Shown: positions 5,562-11,736 of the stretch, piece by piece
Position numbering within the stretch: the stretch's first letter is position 1
Layout: every line of letters starts with the position of its first letter
Origin: Bacteriovoracaceae bacterium
Lineage (GTDB): Bacteria > Bdellovibrionota > Bacteriovoracia > Bacteriovoracales > Bacteriovoracaceae
Direction of reading: 5' to 3'
Length of the DNA: 11,736 nt
NCBI GenBank assembly: GCA_007116425.1
Contig: SKIL01000324.1
Coordinates: 1-11,736, forward strand
Notes under the pieces: model-generated
Seen by the model: the letters and a program-made list of their open reading frames with translations, nothing else
Databases searched by the model: none
What the model was told of the DNA's origin: nothing
Translations under genes and position numbers: made by a program

Positions 5562-7601
5562 ATGAAAATACAAAACTATAGCTGTGGAGAATGGGTCGAC
5601 GGTACTGGTCAGGGACAGGAGCTCCTTAACGCGTCAACAGGAGATATTGTAGGTTTGGCCTCATCAGAAGGTCTCGACTTCAAGCTCATGATTGATTATG
5701 CCAGAAAAAATGGACATCAATTAAGAAGCTGGACTTTCCATCAACGTGCGAGAGCACTTAAGGCCATGGCCCTATATCTTTTAGAAAGAAAAGAAAAATA
5801 TTACCAGCTCTCATATAAGACAGGTGCCACCAAAGTTGATAGTTGGATTGATATAGAAGGTGGAATTGGCAATCTTTTTGTCTACTCCTCTAAAGGTCGA
5901 AGAGAGATGCCTGACACAAGTTTTTATGTTGATGGCAAGGCAGAGATTTTATCTAAAAACGGAAGCTTTATCGGGCATCACCTTTATGTTCCAAAAGAAG
6001 GTGTCGCCATTCATATAAATGCTTTCAATTTTCCAGTTTGGGGAATGCTTGAGAAAATTGCCGTTAATCTTTTGGCCGGTGTCCCTGCGATCGTTAAACC
6101 AGCAACTCTCAGCTGTTACCTCACAGAGGCAGTTTTTAAGGACATGATTGCTTCTAAAATATTTCCAGAGGGAAGCCTTCAGCTTATCTGTGGAAGTGCT
6201 CGCGGTATTTTAGATCATGTCGATTCCCAAGACGTTGTGACCTTTACCGGTTCGGCCTATACAGGAAGGTGTTTAAAATCTCATCCAAATATTATTGAAA
6301 AGTCTATCCCCTTTAATATGGAAGCAGACTCATTAAATTGCTCAATATTAGGCCTAGACGTCACTCCCGATTCACCAGAGTTTGATATATTTATTAAGGA
6401 AGTTGCCAAAGAAATGACTGTTAAGGCCGGCCAAAAATGTACGGCCATTCGCCGAACAATAGTTCCAGAAAACCTTATAGAAGAAGTTGGTAAGGCCTTA
6501 AGTAAGCGACTTGAAAAAATAAGTATCGGTGATCCAACTTTAGAGGGTGTTCGAATGGGGCCTCTTGCAGGTCTTGAGCAACTCAAAGAAGTGCGAGAAA
6601 AAGTCGCAGAGCTTCAAGCTCAATGTGAAACCTTATATCAACAGACAGAGCTGAATTTAATTGGAGGTTCTCAAGAAAAGGGAGCATTTCTCTCTCCAAC
6701 AATATTAAGTGCAAAAAATCCACTTCAAGATGAAAAAGTTCATGAAATAGAAGCCTTTGGTCCAGTCACGACATTAATGCCATATAAAACGAATGAAGAG
6801 GCCATTACTTTGGCGAAAAAAGGTCAGGGTTCTCTTGTTGGAAGTCTTGTCACAAAAGATCCTAAAGTGGCCAAAGAAATTGTTTTAGGAAGTGCTTCTT
6901 ATCATGGAAGACTTCTCGTGCTTAACTCAACCTGTGCAAAAGAGTCTACAGGTCATGGCTCCCCTATGCCTCAATTAGTTCACGGCGGTCCAGGCCGAGC
7001 TGGAGGAGGTGAAGAAATGGGTGGTTTAAGAGGCGTCTTTCACTATATGCAAAGAACGGCCATTCAAGGTGACCCAACGACGCTCTCCTATATTACAGAA
7101 GTTTATCAGCCAGGGGCCGATCGGCCTGAAGCAGAAGTCCATCCCTTTACTAAGTTTTTTGAAGAGTTAGAGATTGGAGAGACTCTCACAACTCATCGCC
7201 GTACGATTACAGAAGCGGATATCGTTAATTTTGGCAATCTATCGTGGGATCATTTTTATGCTCATACTGACGAAACGGCAATTGACGATGAAACGTTCTT
7301 CGAGGCACGAGTTGCTCATGGATACTTTATTATCTCTGCCGCCGCTGGTCTCTTTGTATCTCCAGGAAAGGGCCCTGTCTTGGCGAACTATGGACTTGAT
7401 GAGCTTCGATTTACGAAGCCCGTCTACGTCGGTCAAACAATTGGAGTTAAACTCACCGTAAAAGAAAAAATCGCACAAGAAGATCGAGAGGATCAAATTC
7501 CTCGCGGTGTTGTAAAATGGCAAGTTGAAGTCACAGACCAAGATGGCGAAATTTGCGCACTGGCAACCATTTTAACTCTCGTTAAAAAGAAGCCCCACTA
7601 A
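5562..7601 (+). CDS. paaZ: PaaZ: bifunctional oxepin-CoA hydrolase / semialdehyde dehydrogenase
   Basis: PaaZ opens the oxepin-CoA ring in aerobic phenylacetate breakdown and oxidises the resulting semialdehyde with NADP. The protein has 679 residues (E. coli PaaZ 681). The aldehyde dehydrogenase part spans about 1-515, with INAFNFPVWGMLEK (152-165), FTGSA (228-232), catalytic E254 in FNMEADS and nucleophile C293 in AGQKCTAIRR; the linker holds the characteristic GHGSPMPQLVHGGPGRAGGG (464-483). The MaoC-type hotdog hydratase part spans about 526-675, with D563 and H568 in SWDHFYAHTD and VAHGYF (584-589). All catalytic residues of both halves are kept, so it should be active in both steps. The start at 5562 is chosen because GAGGA (5550-5554) lies 7 bases upstream and the length matches; the frame also runs open to an ATG at 5487, which would add 25 unrelated residues. 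No other paa gene is in the window. Its 3' end overlaps the convergent isoaspartyl peptidase gene by 4 bases. Confidence 0.96.
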   Translation: MKIQNYSCGEWVDGTGQGQELLNASTGDIVGLASSEGLDFKLMIDYARKNGHQLRSWTFHQRARALKAMALYLLERKEKYYQLSYKTGATKVDSWIDIEGGIGNLFVYSSKGRREMPDTSFYVDGKAEILSKNGSFIGHHLYVPKEGVAIHINAFNFPVWGMLEKIAVNLLAGVPAIVKPATLSCYLTEAVFKDMIASKIFPEGSLQLICGSARGILDHVDSQDVVTFTGSAYTGRCLKSHPNIIEKSIPFNMEADSLNCSILGLDVTPDSPEFDIFIKEVAKEMTVKAGQKCTAIRRTIVPENLIEEVGKALSKRLEKISIGDPTLEGVRMGPLAGLEQLKEVREKVAELQAQCETLYQQTELNLIGGSQEKGAFLSPTILSAKNPLQDEKVHEIEAFGPVTTLMPYKTNEEAITLAKKGQGSLVGSLVTKDPKVAKEIVLGSASYHGRLLVLNSTCAKESTGHGSPMPQLVHGGPGRAGGGEEMGGLRGVFHYMQRTAIQGDPTTLSYITEVYQPGADRPEAEVHPFTKFFEELEIGETLTTHRRTITEADIVNFGNLSWDHFYAHTDETAIDDETFFEARVAHGYFIISAAAGLFVSPGKGPVLANYGLDELRFTKPVYVGQTIGVKLTVKEKIAQEDREDQIPRGVVKWQVEVTDQDGEICALATILTLVKKKPH

Positions 7602-8539
7602 AAAATATCTAATGTTTCGCGTCCTGTTTTAGATTCAAAGCAGGCGCGAAACATTCCGCCAGAGTTAAAAAGTAACGAGACATTCCCCTCTAAATCGACA
7701 GCAACAGCACCTCCGTTACCACCAATACTCGCCAACTCATCGAGGCCCTCTTGTATGGCCTGCTCCAAGCTAAGCTTTTCATAGAGCATTCGCATATGCA
7801 CCCGATGACAAAAACAAATTTGAATAAAATGATCACCAGTTCCAGTAGCACTGATGGCGAGTGTTTTGGCGTGGGCCCAGGTTCCTTGACCAATAATCGC
7901 AGAGTCCGAGACACGACCATCCATCTTCCCAGTCATTCCACCAGTTGAAGTCGCCGCCGCAAGATTACCTTTTTTATCCAGACAAACAGCTCCTACAGTT
8001 TGTCCTTCTTGATATGGTTTATCAGAGGAAACAGAACCATGATCGAGTGTGATTTCCTTATTTTTTAAAAAATTTTGGAATTGAAGCTTTCTCTTTGAAG
8101 TTATAAAGCTATCAGGCGCCAAGTGCTTAACACCTAAATTTTTTGCAAAGTTCCGGGCACCTTCTCCACTTAAGAGACTGTGCTGGTTCATTTTGCGAAG
8201 CTCATTGGCCACATAAATGGGGTTTTTAACCTGAGTAAGCCCACTAACACCGGCGCCCCAATAATTTTCATGAGTACTACTTGGCCCCATGATAGAAGCA
8301 TCCATTTCTACTACGCCTTGGGAATTAAGAACAGAGCCTTTACCTGCATTGAAAAGAGGATTATCTTCGAGTAAACGAACACATTCTATAACAATAGAAA
8401 TCGCCTCTTCACCTTCTAACCACATTTGCTTAGATCGGTCTAGCACCTCACGAAGCCCTTTGCGGTACTCAGTAAGTTCTTTATCTGTAAAATGATCTTT
8501 TGAAATAAGCCCAGCCCCACCATGAATCGCCAAACTCAT
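7598..8539 (-). CDS. iaaA: Isoaspartyl peptidase / L-asparaginase (Ntn hydrolase)
   Basis: This enzyme family hydrolyses beta-aspartyl (isoaspartyl) dipeptides and asparagine after cutting its own precursor into two subunits. The protein has 313 residues: an alpha part of about 1-180 opening with LAIHGGAG (3-10) and holding NAGKGSVLN (64-72) and EMDASIM (78-84), and a beta part beginning with the nucleophile T181 in TVGAVCLD. Further site residues are TSTGGMTGK (197-205), GRVSDS (208-213) and ATGTGDHF (231-238). The residue before the cleavage site is glutamine (GQ/TVGAV) rather than the commoner Gly or Asp, a minor oddity. The frame starts with GTG at 8545, but AAGGAG (8552-8547) ends only one base before that and 7 bases before the ATG at 8539, so 8539 is the start. 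It is divergent from the metallopeptidase gene across 52 bases and convergent with paaZ. Confidence 0.95.
   Translation of the reverse strand: MSLAIHGGAGLISKDHFTDKELTEYRKGLREVLDRSKQMWLEGEEAISIVIECVRLLEDNPLFNAGKGSVLNSQGVVEMDASIMGPSSTHENYWGAGVSGLTQVKNPIYVANELRKMNQHSLLSGEGARNFAKNLGVKHLAPDSFITSKRKLQFQNFLKNKEITLDHGSVSSDKPYQEGQTVGAVCLDKKGNLAAATSTGGMTGKMDGRVSDSAIIGQGTWAHAKTLAISATGTGDHFIQICFCHRVHMRMLYEKLSLEQAIQEGLDELASIGGNGGAVAVDLEGNVSLLFNSGGMFRACFESKTGRETLDIF
7600..7655 (-). terminator. Hairpin and T-run within the 3' end of the isoaspartyl peptidase gene
   Basis: AATGTTTCGCG (7611-7621) and CGCGAAACATT (7645-7655) form a perfect 11-base stem; after one bulged T, CCTG (7623-7626) pairs with CAGG (7641-7644), leaving a 14-base loop. 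On the - strand the hairpin is followed by AGATA and then six T (7605-7600). It could terminate the peptidase transcript, with the stem inside the last 20 codons. On the + strand no T-run follows. The 5-base gap before the T-run makes it weaker than the terminator at 319. Confidence 0.5.
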
Positions 8540-8556
8540 ACTCACACTCCTTAAAA

Positions 8557-8585
8557 TTGGTATAAAATCAAATTTGCGCTACAAT
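8557..8585 (+). promoter_or_regulatory. Strong sigma70-like promoter, leaderless start at 8592
   Basis: TTGGTA (8557-8562), an optimal 17-base spacer, then TACAAT (8580-8585), which matches the -10 consensus at 5 of 6 positions. Position +1, seven bases after the -10, is 8592, the A of the metallopeptidase ATG. No Shine-Dalgarno sequence lies before that ATG. The -35 sits next to the peptidase ribosome binding site on the opposite strand, so the two divergent units share this 52-base region. Confidence 0.65.
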
Positions 8586-8591
8586 ACTATC

Positions 8592-9611
8592 ATGCAAAAA
8601 AAATATCGTTGGGAAAAAATGCCGGAAAATGAGCTTCTCGATTTGAGGATATGTGACCTTAAGTTGACACTAAAAGGGTCAAGGTTAGAAAAAAATATAG
8701 CTAAGCTCAAAAAAGAATTAGAACTTAAAAAGATGCGCTTTTGTCCACACTTTTGGATATCTGACGAATGGTATACTCCCGATGGGGTACCAGGAATGGC
8801 CATTCCCTTTTATTTAGTTCACCCAAGGCTTTTAAAACTTGAACAAAAAATGGTAGTTGAAGCTGAGGGCGCGACTTTTGACTGGGCCATGAAACTCGTC
8901 AGGCACGAGACCGGCCACGCGATCGACAATGCTTACCACCTTAGAAAAAATAAACGTCGCCAAAAACTTTTTGGCCTAACTTCTGTCCCCTATCCTGACG
9001 ACTATGCTCCGAGGCCTTTTAGTAAAAAGTTTGTTACCCATCTAGACTCTTGGTATGCTCAGGCCCATCCCGACGAAGACTGGGCCGAAACATTTGCTGT
9101 TTGGCTAACACCTAAATCTGGCTGGAAAAAAAGATATTCAAAATGGCCAGCGATAAAAAAGCTCATCCTTCTCGATGAAATCATGCAAGAAATTCGATCA
9201 ACAAAGCCTCTTGTCACGAATAAATACAAAGATCGACCTGCAAATGAAATGAAAACCACTTTAAAAAGTTACTATAAGCGTAAAAGAGAAAAGCTTGGAG
9301 TCGACAATCCAACTTTCTTTGCAGGAGATCTTTATAAAATTTTCTCCACTCAAGAAAAGTATAACTCTAACCCATCTGCCGCTCGGTTTATTCGGCTTCA
9401 CCGCAAAGAAATATGTCAACAAGTGGCCAGATGGACGAGCCTCTATCAATACAATATCTCACAAATTTTAGATGAAATGATTGATTTTTGTGTCGAAAGA
9501 AATCTCAGACTAAAACAAAGTGATAAAAAAACAAAGATGGACTTTATTTCAATGATGACGGCACAAACAATGAACTATCTCATGAGTGGTCAACATAGGA
9601 TTATCATGTGA
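8592..9611 (+). CDS. Putative zinc metallopeptidase (HExxH), paired with an ATP-grasp gene
   Basis: This 339-residue protein has the zinc-peptidase signature HETGH (H105, E106, H109) in the helix KLVRHETGHAIDNA, and a second conserved-looking block HPDEDWAETFAVWL (159-172), where E166 could be the third zinc ligand, as in gluzincins. These blocks resemble families labelled 'putative zinc-binding metallopeptidase', whose substrates are unknown. There is no signal peptide or membrane segment; the N-terminus is charged, so it acts in the cytoplasm unless exported by another route. The C-terminal third (about 210-339) is basic and helical and was not recognised. The frame is open from a TTG at 8574, but the ATG at 8592 is preferred because TACAAT at 8580-8585 would begin the mRNA at 8592. 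The stop overlaps the ATP-grasp start by 4 bases (GTGA), so the two are translated together. Protease activity is inferred from motifs only. Confidence 0.8.
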   Translation: MQKKYRWEKMPENELLDLRICDLKLTLKGSRLEKNIAKLKKELELKKMRFCPHFWISDEWYTPDGVPGMAIPFYLVHPRLLKLEQKMVVEAEGATFDWAMKLVRHETGHAIDNAYHLRKNKRRQKLFGLTSVPYPDDYAPRPFSKKFVTHLDSWYAQAHPDEDWAETFAVWLTPKSGWKKRYSKWPAIKKLILLDEIMQEIRSTKPLVTNKYKDRPANEMKTTLKSYYKRKREKLGVDNPTFFAGDLYKIFSTQEKYNSNPSAARFIRLHRKEICQQVARWTSLYQYNISQILDEMIDFCVERNLRLKQSDKKTKMDFISMMTAQTMNYLMSGQHRIIM

Positions 9612-10645
9612 AAAAATTTAAGCCTAAAAAGAAAATGCGAATTATTGTGCTTATGCACAAAGATTTAATACCGCCAGATAATATTGATGAGCTCGAAGTT
9701 GATTGGCCAAATGTAGATTGGGAAACTGAGTATGACGTTTGCAAGGCCTTAACTAAAATGGGACATGAAATCTTAAAACTCGGTGTGATCAGTGATCTCA
9801 AAAAAATTAGAGAGGCGATTGAAGAATTCAAACCTCATATCGTTTTCAATCTACTTGAAGAATTTGACGGTGAGGCGATCTTTGATCAAAACGTCGTGAG
9901 CTACCTAGAGCTTTTGCATATGCCATATACGGGCTGCAATCCACGAGGACTTATTCTGGCCAGAGATAAGGCCTTAACCAAAAAAATCTTAAAATATCAT
10001 CGAATAAAAACACCAAAATTCTGGGTGTTTCCAAAAAACCGTCCCACAAAAACGCTAAAAAATATCACTTACCCGGTTATCGTGAAGTGCCTCAACGAAG
10101 AAGCTTCTCTAGGGATCACACAGGCCTCGGTCGTTTATAGTGATGACAAATTAAAGGAGAGAGTACTGTACATCAACCGAACACTAGGTGTTGATGCCAT
10201 CGCAGAACAGTTTATTGAAGGGCGAGAATTATATGTCGGTGTGTTTGGCAATCACCGACTCACCACTCTTCCCGTCTGGGAATTATTTTTTAAAAACTCA
10301 GAAACACCTGAAAAAGAGTTCTATTCATCAACGGCAAAGTTTAATGATAAGTATAGAGTTAAGAAGGGTATCGATACTGATAAAGCTGATATTCCAAAAG
10401 AGCTTGAAGATAAAATCTTTAAGATTTGTAAAAAGGCCTATCGTGCACTAGACCTGAATGGATATGCTCGAATTGATCTAAGAATGACACCTGAAGGCGA
10501 AATTTATATTCTTGAGGCAAACCCCAATCCTAATATCGCAGAACTTGATGAATTCGCCTGTTCGGCCTTACATGTCAAAATCTCCTATCACGAGTTATTA
10601 AATAAAATCCTCTCACTTGGAGTCAATTGGCAACGAATCCGCTAG
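9608..10645 (+). CDS. ATP-grasp ligase, D-Ala-D-Ala ligase-like, substrate unknown
   Basis: ATP-grasp enzymes join a carboxylate to an amine through an acyl-phosphate. This 345-residue protein has the layout of D-alanine-D-alanine ligase relatives (COG1181-like): an N-terminal domain with MHKDLIPPD (16-24) and NLLEEFDGE (81-89); the central ATP-grasp fold with DKALTKK (120-126), the nucleotide-binding lysine in PVIVK (156-160), a small-residue loop ASLGI (166-170) and EQFIEGRE (200-207); and magnesium ligands D290 in GYARIDLRM plus E303 and N305 in ILEANPNPNI. It is unlikely to be the housekeeping Ddl, since the N-terminal region and NPNPN motif differ and no wall-synthesis genes are nearby. 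Translation starts at GTG 9608, overlapping the metallopeptidase stop, with TAGGA (9596-9600) 7 bases upstream; an ATG at 9635 is a possible alternative. Coupling to a peptidase suggests a peptide-like or amino-acid substrate. Confidence 0.88.
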   Translation: MKKFKPKKKMRIIVLMHKDLIPPDNIDELEVDWPNVDWETEYDVCKALTKMGHEILKLGVISDLKKIREAIEEFKPHIVFNLLEEFDGEAIFDQNVVSYLELLHMPYTGCNPRGLILARDKALTKKILKYHRIKTPKFWVFPKNRPTKTLKNITYPVIVKCLNEEASLGITQASVVYSDDKLKERVLYINRTLGVDAIAEQFIEGRELYVGVFGNHRLTTLPVWELFFKNSETPEKEFYSSTAKFNDKYRVKKGIDTDKADIPKELEDKIFKICKKAYRALDLNGYARIDLRMTPEGEIYILEANPNPNIAELDEFACSALHVKISYHELLNKILSLGVNWQRIR

Positions 10646-10663
10646 AATAAGTCATTCCTAGTA

Positions 10664-10692
10664 GTGACAAAGCTAGCTAAAGGACTTATCAA
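10664..10692 (+). promoter_or_regulatory. Possible promoter of the dihydrouridine synthase gene, leaderless geometry
   Basis: GTGACA (10664-10669; 5 of 6), 17 bases, then TATCAA (10687-10692; 4 of 6). Position +1 would be 10699, the A of the ATG. An AGGA at 10681-10684 is 14 bases from the ATG, too far for a normal ribosome binding site. An inverted repeat ATAAGTC (10647-10653) / GACTTAT (10683-10689) overlaps this region. Confidence 0.35.
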
Positions 10693-10698
10693 GCTTCA

Positions 10699-11736
10699 AT
10701 GAGTAGTTTTCTGGATATCAAAATTGAGCGCCCTCTTCCGACATGTCAAAAGGTAAACTTTCCTTTTACTCTGGCGCCTATGGTTGGGCTTAGCCATATT
10801 GCTCTTCGACAACTCATTCGAGAATACACCCCTAAAGAATTCCAAACGATCTGGCCCACAGAAATGCTAAGTTCTCGCCGGCTCAGTGTCCAAAACCCAG
10901 GACAAACACCGGAAACTCTCAGTTATGAACATGAGACTGATCTGGTTCCCCAAATTTTAGGTAACGATGAAAGATTTATCCAAAAAGCTTGTGAGAAACT
11001 CGAAAGCTGGGGAGTTGTTGGAATAGATATAAACATGGGTTGTCCCGTTAAAAAGGCCTTAAAACATAATTATGGTGTTGCGCTCATGGGTGATCCTGAT
11101 TATGCCTCCAATGTCGTTAGAATGACTGTTAGAAATACAAACCTCCCTGTCTCGGTTAAATTTCGTGCAGGTCTACAAAAAGATGATGAGAAGTTAAAAG
11201 TCTTTGTCGAAAAAATCCAAGCAGCTGGGGCAAGCTGGGTCTGCCTTCACCCTAGAACCGCAGAACAAAAGCGAAAAGGTCAATCAGACTGGACTCAAAT
11301 TCTGGCCTTGAGAAATTACACGGACCTCCCCATTATTGGAAATGGAGATATTCAAAACTGGCAAGATGCTTTGAATATGAAAGAACAAACAAATTGCGAT
11401 ATGGTCATGATAGGAAGAGCGATGACTGCCCGCCCATGGCTATTTTGGCAACTAGGGCACGCATTAGGAATGCCAAACTCTAGCACTTTACCTCCCCTGA
11501 CTCCAGAAGAAGAGGCCAAAGAGTATGGACGCGCCTTAATTCGATTTATTGAGCTATGTGAAGAGAATTTTACGCCGGATATGGCCAAGAGAAAGATTCG
11601 ATTTTTTATAAAAGTCTCTCACCCTTGGTTAAATTTTGGCCATCGCCTCAATGGAATGGCCCACAAGTCTGAAAACTTTGAGCAGTTAAAAGAGCAAGTG
11701 AGGAAATTCTTTGCTAAAGACGGCCATATAATGTCG
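10699..11736 (+). CDS. dus: tRNA-dihydrouridine synthase (3' end cut by window)
   Basis: Dus enzymes use FMN and NADPH to reduce uridines in the D-loop of tRNA. The frame stays open from the ATG at 10699 to the last base, giving 346 residues with no stop, so the gene continues to the right. Visible motifs are the FMN-binding LAPMVGLSH (25-33), the catalytic cysteine C115 in NMGCPVKKALKHNYGVALM, VKFRAG (153-158), LHPRTAEQKRKGQSDW (183-198) with H184 and R186, IIGNGDI (212-218) and MIGRAMTARPWLF (237-249). The order and spacing fit the DusA/B/C superfamily (COG0042); the subclass, and hence which uridine is modified, cannot be fixed here. An in-frame TAA at 10678 blocks any long upstream extension. 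The gene follows the ATP-grasp gene by 53 bases and may have its own promoter. Confidence 0.93.
   Translation, partial: MSSFLDIKIERPLPTCQKVNFPFTLAPMVGLSHIALRQLIREYTPKEFQTIWPTEMLSSRRLSVQNPGQTPETLSYEHETDLVPQILGNDERFIQKACEKLESWGVVGIDINMGCPVKKALKHNYGVALMGDPDYASNVVRMTVRNTNLPVSVKFRAGLQKDDEKLKVFVEKIQAAGASWVCLHPRTAEQKRKGQSDWTQILALRNYTDLPIIGNGDIQNWQDALNMKEQTNCDMVMIGRAMTARPWLFWQLGHALGMPNSSTLPPLTPEEEAKEYGRALIRFIELCEENFTPDMAKRKIRFFIKVSHPWLNFGHRLNGMAHKSENFEQLKEQVRKFFAKDGHIMS

Noticed and set aside
7690..7920. Open frames lying opposite or in another frame within the isoaspartyl peptidase gene and similar ones within the GTPase, paaZ and metallopeptidase genes
   Set aside because: They are shadows of well-supported genes, with no family resemblance or ribosome binding sites.
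8540..8545. GTG start for the isoaspartyl peptidase at 8545
   Set aside because: AAGGAG would end one base before it, far too close; the ATG at 8539 has 7 bases of spacing.
8574..8591. TTG start for the metallopeptidase at 8574
   Set aside because: It has no ribosome binding site and lies within the predicted promoter; the ATG at 8592 coincides with the predicted transcription start.
9608..10645. Housekeeping D-alanine-D-alanine ligase
   Set aside because: Nucleotide and magnesium motifs fit, but the N-terminal region, the NPNPN ending and the coupled metallopeptidase point to a different substrate.
7598..10645. Cyanophycin synthesis or breakdown locus
   Set aside because: The isoaspartyl peptidase fits, but the ATP-grasp protein is far too short for cyanophycin synthetase and has no Mur-ligase domain; no cyanophycinase is present.
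1..11736. Mobile element, CRISPR array, tRNA or rRNA
   Set aside because: No transposase or integrase gene, direct-repeat array or RNA-gene signature was seen; base composition and gene style are even across the window.

Overview
The window is AT-rich, densely packed bacterial chromosome. Gene density, AT-rich codon use with frequent GGCC-containing words, and the mix of families (PaaZ, RmuC, acetylpolyamine amidohydrolase-like deacetylase, NhaR-like LysR regulator, Peptidase plus ATP-grasp pair) fit a Gram-negative of the Bdellovibrionota/Bacteriovoracales type. That placement is inference from general feel; no taxonomic marker such as rRNA is present. There are ten protein genes with visible starts and one (position 1) whose upstream side is cut by the window edge; the last gene runs off the right edge. 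No tRNA, rRNA, insertion sequence, CRISPR array or phage signature is visible. The longest gene-free stretch is 264 bases (1335-1598), so no gap exceeds 300 bases.

Layout. (1) 1-318, a small PqqD-like protein closed by a strong intrinsic terminator. (2) 369-1334 (-), a LysR regulator, divergent from (3) 1599-2684 (+), a zinc deacetylase closely resembling acetylpolyamine amidohydrolase. (4) 2686-5367 (-), an overlapping three-gene unit transcribed rmuC, cdd, then a COG0523 (CobW-type) metal-chaperone GTPase; it meets the deacetylase gene tail to tail with one base between them. (5) 5562-7601 (+), an orphan paaZ, tail to tail and overlapping by 4 bases with (6) 7598-8539 (-), an isoaspartyl peptidase/asparaginase. 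(7) 8592-10645 (+), a two-gene unit of a zinc metallopeptidase and a D-Ala-D-Ala-ligase-like ATP-grasp enzyme, overlapping by 4 bases. (8) 10699-11736 (+), a tRNA-dihydrouridine synthase, partial at its 3' end.

How the genes may work together. The coupled cdd and COG0523 genes suggest zinc delivery to a zinc enzyme. The isoaspartyl peptidase, metallopeptidase and ATP-grasp ligase sit around one 52-base divergent promoter region and could form a small peptide-bond making and breaking module of unknown substrate; this is the least described part of the window. The LysR regulator probably controls itself and perhaps the deacetylase. A recurrent regulatory signal is that three genes without a usable Shine-Dalgarno sequence (1599, 8592, 10699) have -10-like hexamers placed so that transcription would start on the A of the ATG, whereas the other genes with visible upstream sequence have good ribosome binding sites. 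This suggests leaderless mRNAs, most convincingly for the metallopeptidase gene at 8592.

Several starts were moved from the longest open frame on the basis of ribosome binding sites or family length: cdd to 4124, paaZ to 5562, the isoaspartyl peptidase to 8539, and the metallopeptidase to 8592.
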